This document shows positions 46,324 through 55,563 of a stretch of 64,000 nucleotides of DNA, piece by piece (the first letter of the stretch is position 1; each line of letters starts with the position of its first letter). The notes under the pieces were generated by a model that saw only the letters and a program-made list of their open reading frames with translations, had not been told where the DNA came from and did no database searches. The translations under genes and the position numbers were made by a program. The stretch is from NCBI GenBank assembly GCA_964468185.1, contig CAYXTR010000026.1, positions 1 through 64,000 of the forward strand, in the 5' to 3' direction. The stretch is from JANQFV01 sp964468185 (lineage in GTDB: Bacteria > Planctomycetota > Phycisphaerae > UBA1845 > Fen-1342).

Positions 46324-47679
46324 CTACAGCGCCTTAAACTCAACCAGAGCATCGACTTCCGTCATTTCGTCCAGCGAGAGACACTGCTCGATCATCCGCT
46401 CCCGCGTCGTATCGCTGACCACACCCTCGGCTTGGCGATTGAACTTCGCGACGACCTCGTCGTCGGTCATCGGGTTACCCGCATGACCACGCGGATAGGT
46501 CACCAGCTTCGACAGCTCCCGACCATCCGCCGTGCGAATAATCAGCTTGTTCGGAATCCCATCCGGATAGCCCGCATTGCACTCGTCCGTCTCGACAATC
46601 TTGATCTTGTCCAGTGTGGCGAGCACTTGTGAATCGCGAATGTTCTCATCACTGAACGACTCACGTGTCACGTCGCCGTCCCGCAACGCGAGTACCACGC
46701 AGTAGCCCATACTGTGGTCCGCCGTCTCCCGGCTGGTCGGCCGCCACTTCTCCGGCTCGCTGCCGATAATGCTGACCGCCGCCTCGAAGCTCTCGATCAG
46801 AATACTCTCGATCTTCTCCAGACCACCCACTTCTGCGCGCAACTGGAGTGCCGCATCAATCGCCGACTGCGAGTGATATTCCGCCGGCCAGAACTTGATA
46901 TACGTCTTGTTGATCATCCAGTCGGCGGCACCCTGCGCCCATTGCAGCTCGAACGGGCCGGTGACCATCTTGAACAGCCCCTTCGGACCCTCGAAGATCT
47001 CGTTCGGCCCCGTCATGCCCTGCCGCGCGAGATGGGCGGCAAACACGCCGTTACGCGCCGCGTTCGAAAACGCACAGGCCTTCCAGTCCGAAATTTGCCC
47101 CGTGCGGGTTTGCCGCGTCGCGAAGTTGCACACGCCGGCCAACCCGAGGGCCTGCACGGTCTGGTCAGGCGTCAACCCATACAGCTTGCTCGCCAGCAAC
47201 GCCGTCGAAAAGGCGCCGTAATACACGTGGTCCCAGCCGTGCGCCCGCAGCGATGCCGCGTCGCACAGCCGACATTGCAGCTCATAGCCCAGTGCAATCG
47301 CCGCAATGACATCCTTGCCACTGGCACCCACGGCCTGACCGACCGCCAGCGCCGCGGGAATGTTGTCGCTCGGATGCGCCGGCTCCCTGCTCAGGTACGT
47401 GTCGTTGAAGTCCAGGTACCGCACCAGGGCCCCATTGCTGAATGCCGCCAGGTCCGGCGTTGTACGATGCCGCGAACCGAACAGGGCGGCCCCTTCCGGC
47501 ACACTGACCGCCTCAGCCACCGCCCGCGTCACCTTCGCCGGCCGGCTGGTCCACGCGCCGAGTGCGCAACCCAGCGAGTCCAGCACACGCCGTTTGACTT
47601 CGTGGGCCACTTCCGGGGCCAAACTCTCATATCCGACATTCTGAGTCCGTTCCGCGAGCGTCCGCGCGATCGTCGTCAT
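46324..47679 (-). CDS. prpD: 2-methylcitrate dehydratase (MmgE/PrpD family)
   Basis: 451 residues, GGGAG 8 nt before the ATG. MmgE/PrpD signatures: VKRRVLDSLGCALGAW near the N-terminus, FNDTYLSREPAHPSDNIPA, and the C-terminal block PDGIPNKLIIRTADGRELS. It dehydrates 2-methylcitrate to 2-methyl-cis-aconitate in propionate catabolism. It is the first gene of the operon with citrate synthase (81 nt gap) and prpB. The re-hydration step could be done by the AcnA-type aconitase at 61172. Confidence 0.92.
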   Translation of the reverse strand: MTTIARTLAERTQNVGYESLAPEVAHEVKRRVLDSLGCALGAWTSRPAKVTRAVAEAVSVPEGAALFGSRHRTTPDLAAFSNGALVRYLDFNDTYLSREPAHPSDNIPAALAVGQAVGASGKDVIAAIALGYELQCRLCDAASLRAHGWDHVYYGAFSTALLASKLYGLTPDQTVQALGLAGVCNFATRQTRTGQISDWKACAFSNAARNGVFAAHLARQGMTGPNEIFEGPKGLFKMVTGPFELQWAQGAADWMINKTYIKFWPAEYHSQSAIDAALQLRAEVGGLEKIESILIESFEAAVSIIGSEPEKWRPTSRETADHSMGYCVVLALRDGDVTRESFSDENIRDSQVLATLDKIKIVETDECNAGYPDGIPNKLIIRTADGRELSKLVTYPRGHAGNPMTDDEVVAKFNRQAEGVVSDTTRERMIEQCLSLDEMTEVDALVEFKAL

Positions 47680-47852
47680 GAATCATGCTCCCTTCGAGAA
47701 ACTGTCCGAGCGGATTATTTCCGATTGGTCACGGTTCTGCAATGCCCCCCCTTCGCAGGCACGCTGGCCGCGGCCCGCGCTGCGTAGACCGCGCGCGTCA
47801 GATTGCGCGCGCGTGCCGGCCTCACCCCGTTTGCTCATGATACAATAGCCAT

Positions 47853-49019
47853 ATGACCAAGAAAGGACGCGGCAGGAAAGTGCGGGTCGGTTTCCGACAG
47901 AACCGCCAGCGCCGGCGTCGTCAGGACGACTGGACCCAACGCTACCACACCGAAGAGGACCAGCTCGCCGACGCCGAGCGCGGCGAGTCCGTCCGGGCCA
48001 AGGGCGACTTGTCCCGCAAGCGCACCATCATCGTCGACGATACCGACCAGCCCATCGTCGACGAATCGCAGTGGCAACCCGGCATCGTCCGCAAGGTGCA
48101 CGGCCTGATCTGCTACGTCCGCGACGCAGGCGGCCGCACCTGGGAATGCACCGTCCGCCGCATCCTCCGCACCCGTCTCATCGAAAGCCGCTCCCCGGTG
48201 ACCGTCGGCGACCGCGTGTGGTTCTCGGATCACAGTGACAATTGGGACGGTGCCCCCATCGGCGTCATCGAACGTGTCGCCGAGCGCAAGAGCATCCTCT
48301 CACGACGCGACCGGCGCAAGCGCGAGCACGCGCTCGTCGCAAATGCCGACCAGTTGCTGGCCGTGGTCAGCGTCGTACAGCCGCGCCTGCGCCCCCACCT
48401 CGTGGACCGCTACATCGTCGCCGCCGAAAAAGGTGGCCTCGCGCCCGTCCTCTGTTTCAACAAGATCGACCTGCTCAGCCCGGACGATACGACCGCAGGC
48501 GACGAGGAGCAGCAAAGCGGGCTCGCCGTCGAGGACGTCATTGATGAATTCGCCAGCTTGGGCTATCCATGCCTGCGCACCAGCGCGACGCAGGGCACCG
48601 GGCTGGACGGATTGCGCGCCCAGCTCCGCGGCAAAACGACAATCCTCTCCGGACAGAGCGGCGTCGGAAAAAGCTCGCTCATCAACGCCCTGCAACCCGG
48701 CCTGCGACTCCCCACCCAAACCGTCAGCAAAGAGTCGGAGAAGGGCCGCCATACCACCACCCTCGCCGAACTCCTCCCGCTCGATTTCGGCGGCTACGTC
48801 GTCGACACACCCGGCATCCGCGCCTTCGACCTGTGGAACATCGACCCAGGCGAATTGGAAGCCTTCTTCAGGGAGTTCGTCCCGCGCGTCCCACAATGCC
48901 GCTTCAGCGATTGCGCCCACCGCAGCGAGCAGGGCTGCGCCATCATCGACGCCGTCGAACGCGGCGACATCAGCATGCGCCGCTACTACAGCTACCTCAA
49001 AATGCTCGAAGAGGTCTGA
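47853..49019 (+). CDS. rsgA: Ribosome small-subunit biogenesis GTPase
   Basis: 388 residues. A basic N-terminal extension of ~70 residues precedes an OB-fold (PGIVRKVHGLICYVRDAGG). The circularly permuted GTPase has the order G4 (NKID), G1 P-loop (GQSGVGKSS) and G3 (DTPGIR). The C-terminal zinc finger is CRFSDCAHRSEQGC. RsgA checks late 30S maturation and releases RbfA. The extension is longer than in E. coli, and its Arg/Lys content suggests rRNA contact. The gene stands alone and is intact. Confidence 0.95.
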   Translation: MTKKGRGRKVRVGFRQNRQRRRRQDDWTQRYHTEEDQLADAERGESVRAKGDLSRKRTIIVDDTDQPIVDESQWQPGIVRKVHGLICYVRDAGGRTWECTVRRILRTRLIESRSPVTVGDRVWFSDHSDNWDGAPIGVIERVAERKSILSRRDRRKREHALVANADQLLAVVSVVQPRLRPHLVDRYIVAAEKGGLAPVLCFNKIDLLSPDDTTAGDEEQQSGLAVEDVIDEFASLGYPCLRTSATQGTGLDGLRAQLRGKTTILSGQSGVGKSSLINALQPGLRLPTQTVSKESEKGRHTTTLAELLPLDFGGYVVDTPGIRAFDLWNIDPGELEAFFREFVPRVPQCRFSDCAHRSEQGCAIIDAVERGDISMRRYYSYLKMLEEV

Positions 49020-49086
49020 AACCCCCGAACAGGCCGTCGGCCACCACCTCCATCGTTACCGACGACCTGCATGACGCACGCGGCCC

Positions 49087-49896
49087 CTAAGGACACGCAC
49101 CCCCCAGGCAATCCACGAACGGCCCGATGTCATCAAAATCCACATCGCCGTCCTGGTCCAGGTCGTTCACACACAGGAAATCACAATCCGCCGCGCCCCC
49201 CAAATGCTCCAGCCAACTCGCCTCGCCCCCGAGTGCCGCAATAAACGGCGCAATATCGTCGAAACCGCGCGACCCGTCACAATCCGAATCGCCGTACGCA
49301 TACCCGTCACACGGCGGCGGCGTACCAATCGCACGGAACGCAAACTGATAGCCTTCGAGCCCAACCTCGGTACGGTACACCGGAATCGTCATCGTCGTCT
49401 CGACACCGATTTCTGGCGTCCACACCGTCCCCACCGGCGGCGCGCCGTCCACCCCTTCCGGAACCGCAATCAGCTCGAGTTCGTACGTCCGCTCACCATA
49501 CGGCGGCGACAGCTCGTACAACTCAAACGAGAAATCGATGGTCTCTCCAATGTAAATCGGATCGGCCCAGACACAGATCGGCTGCCACACCTTCTCATCC
49601 ACAAGCTCCAGCGGCGCGCGCATCTCATCCCAGTAATACGCCGTCGGACCATCCCAGCCGTCGATCCCGGCCTCACGATACAACCCGGCGTAGCCCAACG
49701 CACCCCACGTCAACAACTCTATGTCGTAGTCCTCATCGAAACCGTCGGTCGCGGCGACGTCGGTGCCAAGCTCCCCCGCACCACAATGCCCGCAGTTGCC
49801 AAAAGCGAAGTTGAAGCTGATATCCTGCGCATACGCCGCCGAACCCGCCATCAGCGCGCCCACCGCCACGACCGTCACCCTGAGCCATCCATCCAT
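49087..49896 (-). CDS. Secreted protein with dockerin-like C-terminus (paralogue A)
   Basis: 269 residues from the ATG at 49896 (GGGAGA upstream), giving a clear signal peptide (TVVAVGALMAGSAAYA). The mature N-terminus reads FNFAFGNCGHCGAG and is followed by a beta-rich domain (YDIELLTWGALGYAGLYREA, WQPICVWADPIYIGETIDFS). The C-terminus is dockerin-like (GDSDCDGSRGFDDIAPFI, DLDQDGDVDFDDIGPFV). It has no known function. It lies 148 nt after a tandem paralogue (50045-50848) with the same architecture. Confidence 0.8.
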   Translation of the reverse strand: MDGWLRVTVVAVGALMAGSAAYAQDISFNFAFGNCGHCGAGELGTDVAATDGFDEDYDIELLTWGALGYAGLYREAGIDGWDGPTAYYWDEMRAPLELVDEKVWQPICVWADPIYIGETIDFSFELYELSPPYGERTYELELIAVPEGVDGAPPVGTVWTPEIGVETTMTIPVYRTEVGLEGYQFAFRAIGTPPPCDGYAYGDSDCDGSRGFDDIAPFIAALGGEASWLEHLGGAADCDFLCVNDLDQDGDVDFDDIGPFVDCLGGACP

Positions 49897-50044
49897 GATC
49901 TTCTCCCGCGCAATGCCCGTGTTGATCTCGCACGAAAGGGCGCTTTCAGTCGAGCCCTCGACGCTCATTGTACCAAACCGCGGCCAGCGACTCACACGAG
50001 TTCGCGTTTCTGACCCGGGAATCAACTCACCACAAACACAGCAC

Positions 50045-50848
50045 CTACTCACACTCACCGCTCAGACAACGCACGAACGCCGCAATGTCGTCAAACGTGA
50101 CCACGCCATCGCCATTGACGTCATTCGCACAGTAATAATCACACGGCGGCGCGCCACCCAAGGCATCCATCCAGGCCTGCTCCCCACTCAGCGCGGCGAT
50201 GAACACCGCGATATCGTCAAAATCCACCACATGGTTACAGTCCGAATCGCCCAGCAAAAAGTCGGAACAAGGGTCCAGCTCAGCCGTAATCGTGAATTCG
50301 AACTCATAGCCCGTCGTGCCATCCTCGCTCTTGTGCGCCGGTAACAACAGCGTGAATACCTCATGCATCGGCAGCTTCCATACCGTCCCCACCGGCGGTG
50401 CACCCGTGACATCCTCCGGCACGGTAACCAGCTTCAACTCATAGTCGCGATTCGATGGCGGCGGATAATCCAGGTCCGCCTCCACCGAAAATGCCATGTC
50501 ATCACCCGCATAGATCGGATCAGCCCACACAAAGACGTCCTCCCACGTCTTACTCTCGTTCGGCCCGATCGGCGAGCGCCAGTCCGAAAACAAGAACAGC
50601 TTCGGGCCGGTCCACCCGTTCAGCCCCGGCTCGTGGTACACGCCGGCGTACCCAATCCCGCCTTCCGTGTACAACTCGACGTCGTAATCCGGATCCCAGT
50701 CATCGGTAGCATCTGACCAGACGCCCATCAGACCGGCGAATCAGCAACTGCCGCCGAAACCAAATCGGAATCCGTACCGCTCAGCCGACGCTGGCACCGC
50801 ACCCGCCAGCACAGCCACCATGAGGATGGAGCACGCATGTACCTTCAT
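50045..50848 (-). CDS. Secreted dockerin-like protein (paralogue B) with in-frame UGA
   Basis: Reading from the ATG at 50848 (AGAAGGA 6 nt upstream) gives a signal peptide (CSILMVAVLAGAVPASA) and FRFGFGGSC. Then comes a UGA at codon 36 (50743-50741), after which the same frame continues for 231 codons. Downstream it aligns without gaps to paralogue A: FAGLMG and WDPDYDVEL match GAGELG and FDEDYDIEL. The UGA falls exactly on Cys38 of CGHC in paralogue A. Options are selenocysteine, a nonsense mutation, or a sequencing error. Without read-through only an internal ATG start without signal peptide remains. The dockerin-like tail is intact (GDSDCNHVVDFDDI, NDVNGDGVVTFDDI). Confidence 0.65.
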
Positions 50849-51025
50849 TATCGGTCCTTCTGCTTGAGTGTCTGCGAAAACGCTTCCTGCCCGGCTCTCA
50901 ACTGATTCATGCTATCGCAATTGGGCACGCCGATGCAAGCACTATCTCTGCCCACCGCCCCGCATCAGCAACACATGCCGTAAGCTACCGAACACCCCCC
51001 AAGCATGCCCCCCACTCTCACGACC

Positions 51026-52441
51026 TCAGATGAACTGCACCCCCGCCGCCCATTCATGGTTCGACACCGCCCGCATGCGCACCACCCGCACCGTGTGCTT
51101 GAGCAACGAGCCGTTCTGCATTTGCAGTTCGACTTCCAGCGTGTCATTCAATGACAGCGGCCACGGCGTCCGTAGTTGCATTCCGCCCCGACTGAAATCC
51201 GCCATGCGCACGGTAACGAACTCGCCATTCGGGATCGGCAGCGGCTTCCCGGTACGGAGCGGCCGCACCTTCACCTCACGGTCACACTTGAACCGCGGAT
51301 GACGGCGTTGCTCATCCGAGTAGAGATTCATCGCGATCCGGCCCTCCGACACGGGCACCGGATCAGGCTTCTTCTTCTCCTCGCCACGCGGAAGCAGCAC
51401 GTCGAGCGTCAAATCCGCGGGCGGGCCATTTGTTTCCGGCGCACGCTCGGGATCGGCCGCCAGCAGTGCCTCTACCAGCTTCGTCCACGCATCCAGCGCT
51501 TCCACGTCAAAGTGCGTCCCCCGACCCTCATGCAGGATGCGCAGCGTTTCCGTCGGCGGCGTCGGCCCCCGATACGGCCGTTTCGACGTAATCGCGTCGT
51601 AGACATCCACGACCGCGCACACACGCGCCGCCAGACCGATCTGCTCCCCGCTCTTTCCGCCCGGATACCCGGTTCCGTCGATTCGTTCGTGATGGTCACG
51701 GGCCATCTCCAGCACCGTTGGCGACGTGCTCGGGTGCCGGTGCAGCACGTCGAACGCGAGCCCCGGATGCTGCTTGATTTTCTTGAACTCCTCCGGCGAC
51801 AGCGGGCCCTCCTTGTTGAGAATATTCTGCGCGATCCCCTTCTTCCCCACGTCGTGCAGCATACCACCCTGAACGCAGCGCGAGAGCAACTCCTCATCAC
51901 CGGGACGGAGTGCCTGAACCAGCAGCCCGCACCCCACCCCCACATTCACCATGTGCGTCACGGTGTAGTAGTCGTGCGCCGACATGTCCAGCAGGTAGGA
52001 GAATTCCGCGCTATCCTCACCCGCCCACTTCGCGAACTGCGCGCCGATATCGGTGACCGCGCTGACGGCCTCCGGCTGGTCGGGGAACAGCAGCACGTCC
52101 TCGATCATCTTCTCGCACGCCGCACGGATCATCCGCACTCGTTCGGCCCGCCCCTGCTCCGGATCGCGGAAAAGACTGTCCAGCCGCGCCACCATCGCCT
52201 CCCGATACTTGGCGTGCTGGTGCACCGGGACGTACAGGAACTGCACCCCCTTCTGAAAAAGACGCTGCCGATCCTCCTCCGAAAACTCCACCCCAACCGC
52301 ACGATACAGGACCGGATAACTGCCCCGGGCCGGCTTCAGGTACAGGTCCATCGACAGAACGTGCGGATCCAGCGATTCAAGACTTACCGGGAAGACGCGC
52401 AGCGCGTCCTTCTCCTGACCAATTGTTGCTGCTTCCGGCAT
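51026..52441 (-). CDS. HD-GYP domain protein with C-terminal PilZ domain
   Basis: 471 residues, cytosolic. An N-terminal DUF3391-like region (about 15-120) leads to an HD-GYP phosphodiesterase domain (about 150-330) with MLHDVGKKGI and HHERIDGTGYPGG, so both the HD pair and the full GYP signature are present. The C-terminal ~100 residues are PilZ, with RRHPRF and DFSRGG, the two c-di-GMP-binding motifs. It should hydrolyse c-di-GMP and also sense it, a self-contained feedback module controlling motility, biofilm or surface traits. It is a single-gene unit. Confidence 0.92.
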   Translation of the reverse strand: MPEAATIGQEKDALRVFPVSLESLDPHVLSMDLYLKPARGSYPVLYRAVGVEFSEEDRQRLFQKGVQFLYVPVHQHAKYREAMVARLDSLFRDPEQGRAERVRMIRAACEKMIEDVLLFPDQPEAVSAVTDIGAQFAKWAGEDSAEFSYLLDMSAHDYYTVTHMVNVGVGCGLLVQALRPGDEELLSRCVQGGMLHDVGKKGIAQNILNKEGPLSPEEFKKIKQHPGLAFDVLHRHPSTSPTVLEMARDHHERIDGTGYPGGKSGEQIGLAARVCAVVDVYDAITSKRPYRGPTPPTETLRILHEGRGTHFDVEALDAWTKLVEALLAADPERAPETNGPPADLTLDVLLPRGEEKKKPDPVPVSEGRIAMNLYSDEQRRHPRFKCDREVKVRPLRTGKPLPIPNGEFVTVRMADFSRGGMQLRTPWPLSLNDTLEVELQMQNGSLLKHTVRVVRMRAVSNHEWAAGVQFI

Positions 52442-52859
52442 CTCAACGCCCCCGCACGGCAGCGGCCGTGCCCGTTTGGCTCACCCATGGTATCGGCCGG
52501 CGAAACCCGGCCAATCACTACGTCAATCGTTCAACCGCATATCAACTCCGCAGCGAAGTCAATCTGCACGTCCGCATATCCGCTCAGACCGCCCTCCGCC
52601 CCCACAACGGGACGGACAAACCCGGCCTGTTCCATTACTGATATCGTCCATCCGTATGCCGACCGTTCCTCAATCCTCTTACCCAAAAACCCTTACCCAA
52701 CAGGGACAACCGCATCCCCGTACGCGACTGAAATGCGTGTTTCACGTCCTCTGACGAGCGGTTTCACACCCCCCGGATCCCTCCCATCCCGCAACTGATC
52801 ATACGTCCCCCTACCCAAATCGCGTTCCCGAACCGGGAGCGGATAAATAGGACCAAAAG
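52442..52859 (+). other. Non-coding gap upstream of sod
   Basis: No gene supported. Open frames of 65-90 codons exist on both strands but have no ribosome site or protein-like composition. The sod promoter lies at its right edge. Confidence 0.45.
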
Positions 52860-52887
52860 TTGACTGTTTCCCCCGCCCGCCTACGAT
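52860..52887 (+). promoter_or_regulatory. Likely sod promoter
   Basis: TTGACT and TACGAT spaced by 16 nt, about 93 nt before the sod start. The leader includes a GC-rich inverted repeat around 52,900-52,940 that could influence translation. Confidence 0.4.
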
Positions 52888-52980
52888 CTGGATACAGGCG
52901 GAACGGGACCTTGTTCGGGCCATTCCGTCCCGACGGAGTCAGTTACAACCGCATAACCGTTTGCGTGAGGAGACGCACAC

Positions 52981-53595
52981 ATGGCATACGAACTTCCTGC
53001 CCTGCCGTACTCGTACGACGCGCTGGAACCGCATATCGATACGCGGACCATGGAAATCCATCACACCAAGCACCACAACACCTACATCACCAAGGTCAAC
53101 GCCGCGCTCGAGAAGCACTCCGACCTCGCCAACAAGCCCATCGAACAGGTCCTCCGCAACATCAAAAATGTCCCCGACGACATCCGTCAGGCGGTCATCA
53201 ACAACGGTGGCGGCCACGCCAACCATACGCTCTTCTGGAAAATCATGGGCCCGGATAAAGGCGGCCAGCCGAAGGGCGGCATCGCCGACGGCATCAAGAG
53301 CACCTTCGGCGATTTCAACAAGTTCAAAGAGACCTTCAGCAGCAACGCCGCCACACGGTTTGGCAGCGGCTGGTCGTGGCTGGTGGTGAATGACAAGGGA
53401 CAGCTCGAGGCATACTCGACCGCGAACCAGGATTCGCCCTTCATGCAGAACCACACGCCGATTCTCGGCCTCGACGTCTGGGAGCACGCCTACTATCTGA
53501 AATACCAGAACCGCCGTCCCGATTACGTCGAAGCGTGGTGGAACGCGGTGAATTGGGACATGGTGCAGGAACTCTACGACGCCGCCCGCAGCTAG
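52981..53595 (+). CDS. Superoxide dismutase (Fe/Mn family)
   Basis: 204 residues, GAGGAG 8 nt before the ATG. Metal ligands are visible: His in HHTKHHNTYI, His in GGHANHTLFW, and Asp/His in LDVWEHAYYL. The Gln in ANQDSPFM of the C-terminal domain is the position typical of Mn-type enzymes, so manganese or cambialistic use is more likely than strict iron. There is no signal peptide, so it is cytosolic. It dismutates superoxide to peroxide and oxygen. A strong terminator follows. Confidence 0.95.
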   Translation: MAYELPALPYSYDALEPHIDTRTMEIHHTKHHNTYITKVNAALEKHSDLANKPIEQVLRNIKNVPDDIRQAVINNGGGHANHTLFWKIMGPDKGGQPKGGIADGIKSTFGDFNKFKETFSSNAATRFGSGWSWLVVNDKGQLEAYSTANQDSPFMQNHTPILGLDVWEHAYYLKYQNRRPDYVEAWWNAVNWDMVQELYDAARS

Positions 53596-53606
53596 GCGAA
53601 CGTGGC

Positions 53607-53626
53607 GTCAGGCCGCCGAGCCTGAC
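53607..53626. repeat. REP-like hairpin GTCAGGC/GCCTGAC
   Basis: Perfect 7-bp inverted repeat with a 6-nt loop in the sod downstream region. Near-copies occur at 59431 and 59485. Confidence 0.5.
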
Positions 53627-53675
53627 CAAGCCCGCCGGCCCGCCGCACCGTAAAACAGACTTCCGTTCACTTGAC

Positions 53676-53717
53676 GGCCCCGTTTGCTCAGTACGAGCCA
53701 GCGGGGTCCCTTTTTTT
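53676..53717 (+). terminator. Intrinsic terminator after sod
   Basis: GGCCCCG/CGGGGTCC-like stem followed by seven T, 81 nt after the sod stop codon. Confidence 0.75.
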
Positions 53718-53752
53718 GCGCCCACCCGTGCCACGTCGACCACGCGTGTTTC

Positions 53753-55399
53753 TCAGCTTCGGCGTCGCAGCCCGACAAGCCCGATCACCAGCAACATCAG
53801 CGTCCCCGGCTCGGCCACGGCAGTCAGTGTCACCGTCCCGCCGTCGTACAAATCCGTCAGATCCCAGTCAAAGCCGACATTCCACCCCACATCCGCGAAC
53901 GTCTCGCCCTCCGGCAAGCCGCCGTTCCAATCGAACAGGTCGAACGTGGTGCCGAGCAGCTCCTCGACGTTCGACTCATCCGCAAACCCCAGCCGCAACG
54001 TCCCGTCCAGGTCCGCCACGACGCCGTCGGCAAGCAGAATAGTGGACCCCCAAGTCTCATCGTCGAAGATGACTTCCAGCGCCGCATCCGAAGCGAGCGA
54101 CATCTCTTCATCAATCGTGATGGCAATGCCGCCGTCATAATCCCGCACGAACAACGTCTCGCCGCTGTCGAGGCTCAGCCCTTCAATATGCCCATCGGGC
54201 AGGATGGTGTTGTGGGTGATTGCATCGGAAAACTCCGGCATCAAACTCCCACGGGTATCCGCTCCACTGAGGTCAGCCCCGGCAACGGTCCCGAGCCAGA
54301 AGTACGCGTTGGTGAGGTTCGCGTTCCGCACATTCGCATTTGTCAGCGTTGCGCCCGGAGCGTATACGCGCAAATCGCTGTTGCGCAGGTCGGCGCCGTC
54401 GAGCGTGGTGCCCTCGAGCGTCGCATACGTCAACGCCTTGCCGGCCAGATCCCAGCCGGACAGATCGTTCCCGCTCAGGTCCACATATCTCAGGTCACCC
54501 GCCCGGTAGTTGGCTGTGGCATAGAACTGCGCGGCCGTCAAGCCGCCGGCGGTCAGCTCAGCAAGTTTGGCCCGCGTGATGTCTGCGCCCGTCAGGTCCG
54601 CCTCCGCCAGCGTCGCGCCGTCCAAATCAGCCGCGGTCAAGTCCGCGTCTCGCAAGTCCGCCCCCGTCAGGTCCGCGTACCGCAGCCGCGCAGCCGTCAG
54701 CTTCGTGCGGTTCAGGCACGTGTTGTTCAGCATGGCATGACTGAAGTACCCATCGCTAGCATCGGCCCCGCGCAGGCTGGCACCACTGAGCTCGGCATAC
54801 CGAAAGTGAGCGCTCGTCAAGTCCTGGTTCGTGAAATCCCACCCGCTCAGGTCGTTGTGTTCGAAGTTGATGCCGCGCAAATCGCCCGCCTGATAGCTGC
54901 TGGTCGCATAAAGCTGCTCCGCCGCCAGGTTGCCCTCCGCGAATACCGTGCCCACGACCTGCGCCCCGGTCAGATCGGCCCCGAGCAGATCCGTCTCCCC
55001 CATGCCGGCGTTGGACAGATTTGCGCCACTGAGATTGGCATCCGCCAGGTCACACCCCCAGAAAACCGCGCCCTCCAGGTCAACATTGCTCAGATCAGCA
55101 TAGGGCATCGTAACGACGCTGAAATGCGCGCCAGCGAGGTTCGCATCCATGAACCACGCATAATCCAACCATGAGTAACTGAAGTCACTACCGTGCAGAT
55201 CCAGCCCGCCGGAAAGGTCCGCGTACCGCAGATGATGGTCCGCGCTGCCCCAATCGGTCAGGTCGGTGAAGGGCCCCGGCGTGATGTCCTCCGTACCCGG
55301 AATCACCTCCCCGGTATCCCACCGATAGATCTGGGCGGACGCAGTCAGGTTGATCAGATTGGCCAGGAGCACGATGGCAAGCGCGCGATGCGTGGTCAT
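53753..55399 (-). CDS. Secreted pentapeptide-repeat protein with PEP-CTERM anchor
   Basis: 548 residues from the ATG at 55399 (GGGGAA 7 nt upstream). The signal is LAIVLLANLINLTASA. Most of the chain is pentapeptide repeats of the A(D/N)LxG type (ADLTGADLRDADLTAADLDG and similar), broken by variant segments with the shared words YRAGDLRYVDLSGNDLSGWD. A beta-rich domain follows, and the C-terminus is a PEP-CTERM sorting signal (AEPGTLMLLVIGLVGLRRRS). It should be cleaved by an exosortase and shown at the surface. The right-handed beta-helix is a likely structural or adhesive element. Confidence 0.9.
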   Translation of the reverse strand: MTTHRALAIVLLANLINLTASAQIYRWDTGEVIPGTEDITPGPFTDLTDWGSADHHLRYADLSGGLDLHGSDFSYSWLDYAWFMDANLAGAHFSVVTMPYADLSNVDLEGAVFWGCDLADANLSGANLSNAGMGETDLLGADLTGAQVVGTVFAEGNLAAEQLYATSSYQAGDLRGINFEHNDLSGWDFTNQDLTSAHFRYAELSGASLRGADASDGYFSHAMLNNTCLNRTKLTAARLRYADLTGADLRDADLTAADLDGATLAEADLTGADITRAKLAELTAGGLTAAQFYATANYRAGDLRYVDLSGNDLSGWDLAGKALTYATLEGTTLDGADLRNSDLRVYAPGATLTNANVRNANLTNAYFWLGTVAGADLSGADTRGSLMPEFSDAITHNTILPDGHIEGLSLDSGETLFVRDYDGGIAITIDEEMSLASDAALEVIFDDETWGSTILLADGVVADLDGTLRLGFADESNVEELLGTTFDLFDWNGGLPEGETFADVGWNVGFDWDLTDLYDGGTVTLTAVAEPGTLMLLVIGLVGLRRRS

Positions 55400-55563
55400 G
55401 ATTGCGTTCCCCGGAAATCGCCGTAGGCAGCCGAACTGCAACGCGTGAGAACGGTACCGCCCCGTTCAATGCAGTCCCTATTGCTTTCTGATCGGACTTC
55501 GACGCTCCCGGGGTTTACCGCTACGCGCAAGTTCCAGCCTGCACGCGCCGCAGACGGCGCCCC

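Noticed and set aside
52423..52923. Short frames before sod
   Set aside because: They lie partly in the promoter region and HD-GYP upstream DNA, with no ribosome site.
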